DNA from: Trichinella spiralis
Taxonomy: Eukaryota; Nematoda; Enoplea; Trichinellida; Trichinellidae
Assembly: GCA_000181795.3 (NCBI GenBank)
Contig: CM012953.1
Location: forward strand, 18,646,923-18,710,922
Direction of reading: 5' to 3'
DNA: 64,000 nt
Of this stretch, positions 62,987 to 64,000 are shown in pieces. Both the position numbers and the translations under genes were made by a program. Numbering within the stretch: the stretch's first letter is position 1; each line of letters starts with the position of its first letter. The notes below the pieces were generated by a model. That model saw only the letters and a program-made list of their open reading frames with translations, was not told the origin of the DNA and did not search any database.

Positions 62987-64000
62987 TCACATTTGAAACG
63001 GTTCAGTAGAAGTAAAGAAAAATTGAATTTTTTTCGCCAACTTCTCGCCCAAATTTCGACCCAACATTCCACTACGAATCTCAGCCAACAGTGGTATTTC
63101 TCCAGTGGGTTCGTTTCCATCGATGTTGCGTTCGGCCGTCGCGTAGGCATTCAACAGATGCGCCACGGTTGGGTATTTGTTCACAATTTGTTGCGCTCTT
63201 TCGGCTGAAATGCCGTGAAATTGCAACAACATTCTCGCAAACACCTCGGATACAGTCCACTGTTTTTGCTTGCAATTGTTCAAATCGAATTCAGCAAACC
63301 GTTGCAAAACAGTAAGCTGCTGTGCACAACACTGAAATGACAATTCGTAATAATTATAAGTTAAATATGAAATTTCATTAAACACTTGCATCGTTTAATG
63401 TCGACTGAGTGTCACATGTTGGGCTGCTTTCAATTTTCAACCATATCGACTTGCCGGCATAACTCCGCCTCAGATATTCGGTCATCGTTTTCAAATAAAC
63501 TACCGTCTCTTCCAAATTATGGGTTCGAACAAAGTGAAATTGGTCGATCAGTTGGGTTTTGGCGCACGCACCTCGCACCAGCAGCTTCTTATACTCGGCC
63601 ATGCTGTCCATGCCGTCGAAGTCTTCAACCAAATAAACGACATTCTTCAAGCCGCAACGTTTGAGGCGAAATTTCTGCTCACGATATCTTAAAGATGAAT
63701 CTTAAATAAATCAATTATTATTTTTTGCACCCTCTCTTACCGCCCCTCTTTTTCCAGTACACTGTTCGCCAGATCGTCGACGCGTTTGCGTTCGACGATC
63801 ACATCCAGCACAAATTCATCTCTGCTGTCAGTTTTGGATCTGGCCAGCCAGAGGTAATCGCCGACGCTCAGTTCACGCTCTTCGAAATCAATTCCCGCCC
63901 TGAGCAGGGCTGCTTTCATTTTCGCTTTGCTCGACTGGAGTTGACTTCGCGGCCCCGCCCTGCCGGTAGGTCCGCCTTTGGTTTCCGAATTGTCGACAAG
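62987..64000 (-). CDS. MUS81: Crossover junction endonuclease MUS81 (C-terminal part, 5' end outside window)
   Basis: Three exons are visible: 63741-64000 (continuing beyond the window), 63384-63687 and 62987-63331. The ERCC4-type nuclease core begins at the window edge with LVDNSETKGG, followed by LSVGDYLWLA and the catalytic VERKRVDDL (the GDX(n)ERKX3D motif intact). Then come REQKFRLKRCGLKNVVYLVED, EETVVYLKTMT and RSYAGKSIW. The last exon carries the tandem helix-hairpin-helix region (VSEVFARMLLQFHGISAERAQ, IVNKYPTVAHLLNAY, LGRNLGEKLAKKI). MUS81 pairs with EME1 and cuts branched DNA at stalled forks and Holliday junction-like intermediates. The stop is a TGA at 62987-62989. The middle exon probably uses the second of two adjacent GT donors (after 63384) to keep frame. 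Confidence 0.95.

Noticed and set aside
1-64000. tRNA, rRNA and other structured RNA genes
   Set aside because: I looked for T-arm and anticodon-arm patterns by eye and found no convincing candidate. A covariance-model scan would be decisive.

Overview
The window is a strongly AT-rich, intron-rich animal (invertebrate) nuclear sequence. Most introns are about 45-100 bp with GT...AG ends. The recognisable proteins are metazoan: WDR75, a gamma-tubulin complex protein, a C15orf61 homologue, NCBP1, a GRIP-domain golgin, SMC2, a GH35 beta-galactosidase, ULK3 and MUS81. Intron size, AT content, a secreted trypsin-like protease and a FLYWCH/MULE transposon would fit a nematode of the Trichinella/mermithid side, but nothing in the window proves this.

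Layout. 0-9 kb is transposon-rich: a CCAAT tandem array, a long-terminal-inverted-repeat element, a five-exon serine protease gene (minus), two related piggyBac fossils and a pogo-like MITE. 9-13.1 kb is WDR75 (minus, 19 exons). 14.2-16.4 kb holds a fragment of a Ty3/gypsy-type LTR element next to a FLYWCH-MULE transposon relic. 19.5-22 kb has a gamma-tubulin complex component (plus) converging on a C15orf61 homologue (minus). 22.3-25 kb is an LTR-element fossil with both LTRs. 25.7-29.6 kb is NCBP1 (plus, 20 exons). 30.6-49.4 kb is a co-oriented minus-strand block: golgin-245-like GRIP protein with two candidate first exons, a PH/PDZ adaptor-like gene, and SMC2 (22 exons). 49.4-57.8 kb is a long stretch with no gene I can support. 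57.8-64 kb holds GLB1 (plus, with a hAT-like MITE in an intron), intronless ULK3 (minus), a Tigger-like element and the 3' half of MUS81 (minus, running off the window).

The host genes are housekeeping genes and do not form one pathway: rRNA processing (WDR75), microtubule nucleation (GCP), mRNA cap binding (NCBP1), Golgi tethering (golgin), condensin (SMC2), lysosomal glycan breakdown (GLB1), ULK kinase signalling (ULK3) and structure-specific DNA cleavage (MUS81). Splicing models were built by hand from frame continuity and splice sites. For WDR75, SMC2, NCBP1, the golgin, the PH/PDZ gene, GLB1 and the protease, the exon lengths sum to whole codons with no internal stop. I found no clear new system; the most unusual items are the CCAAT-unit foldback element, the protease with lost disulfides, and the alternative golgin first exon.
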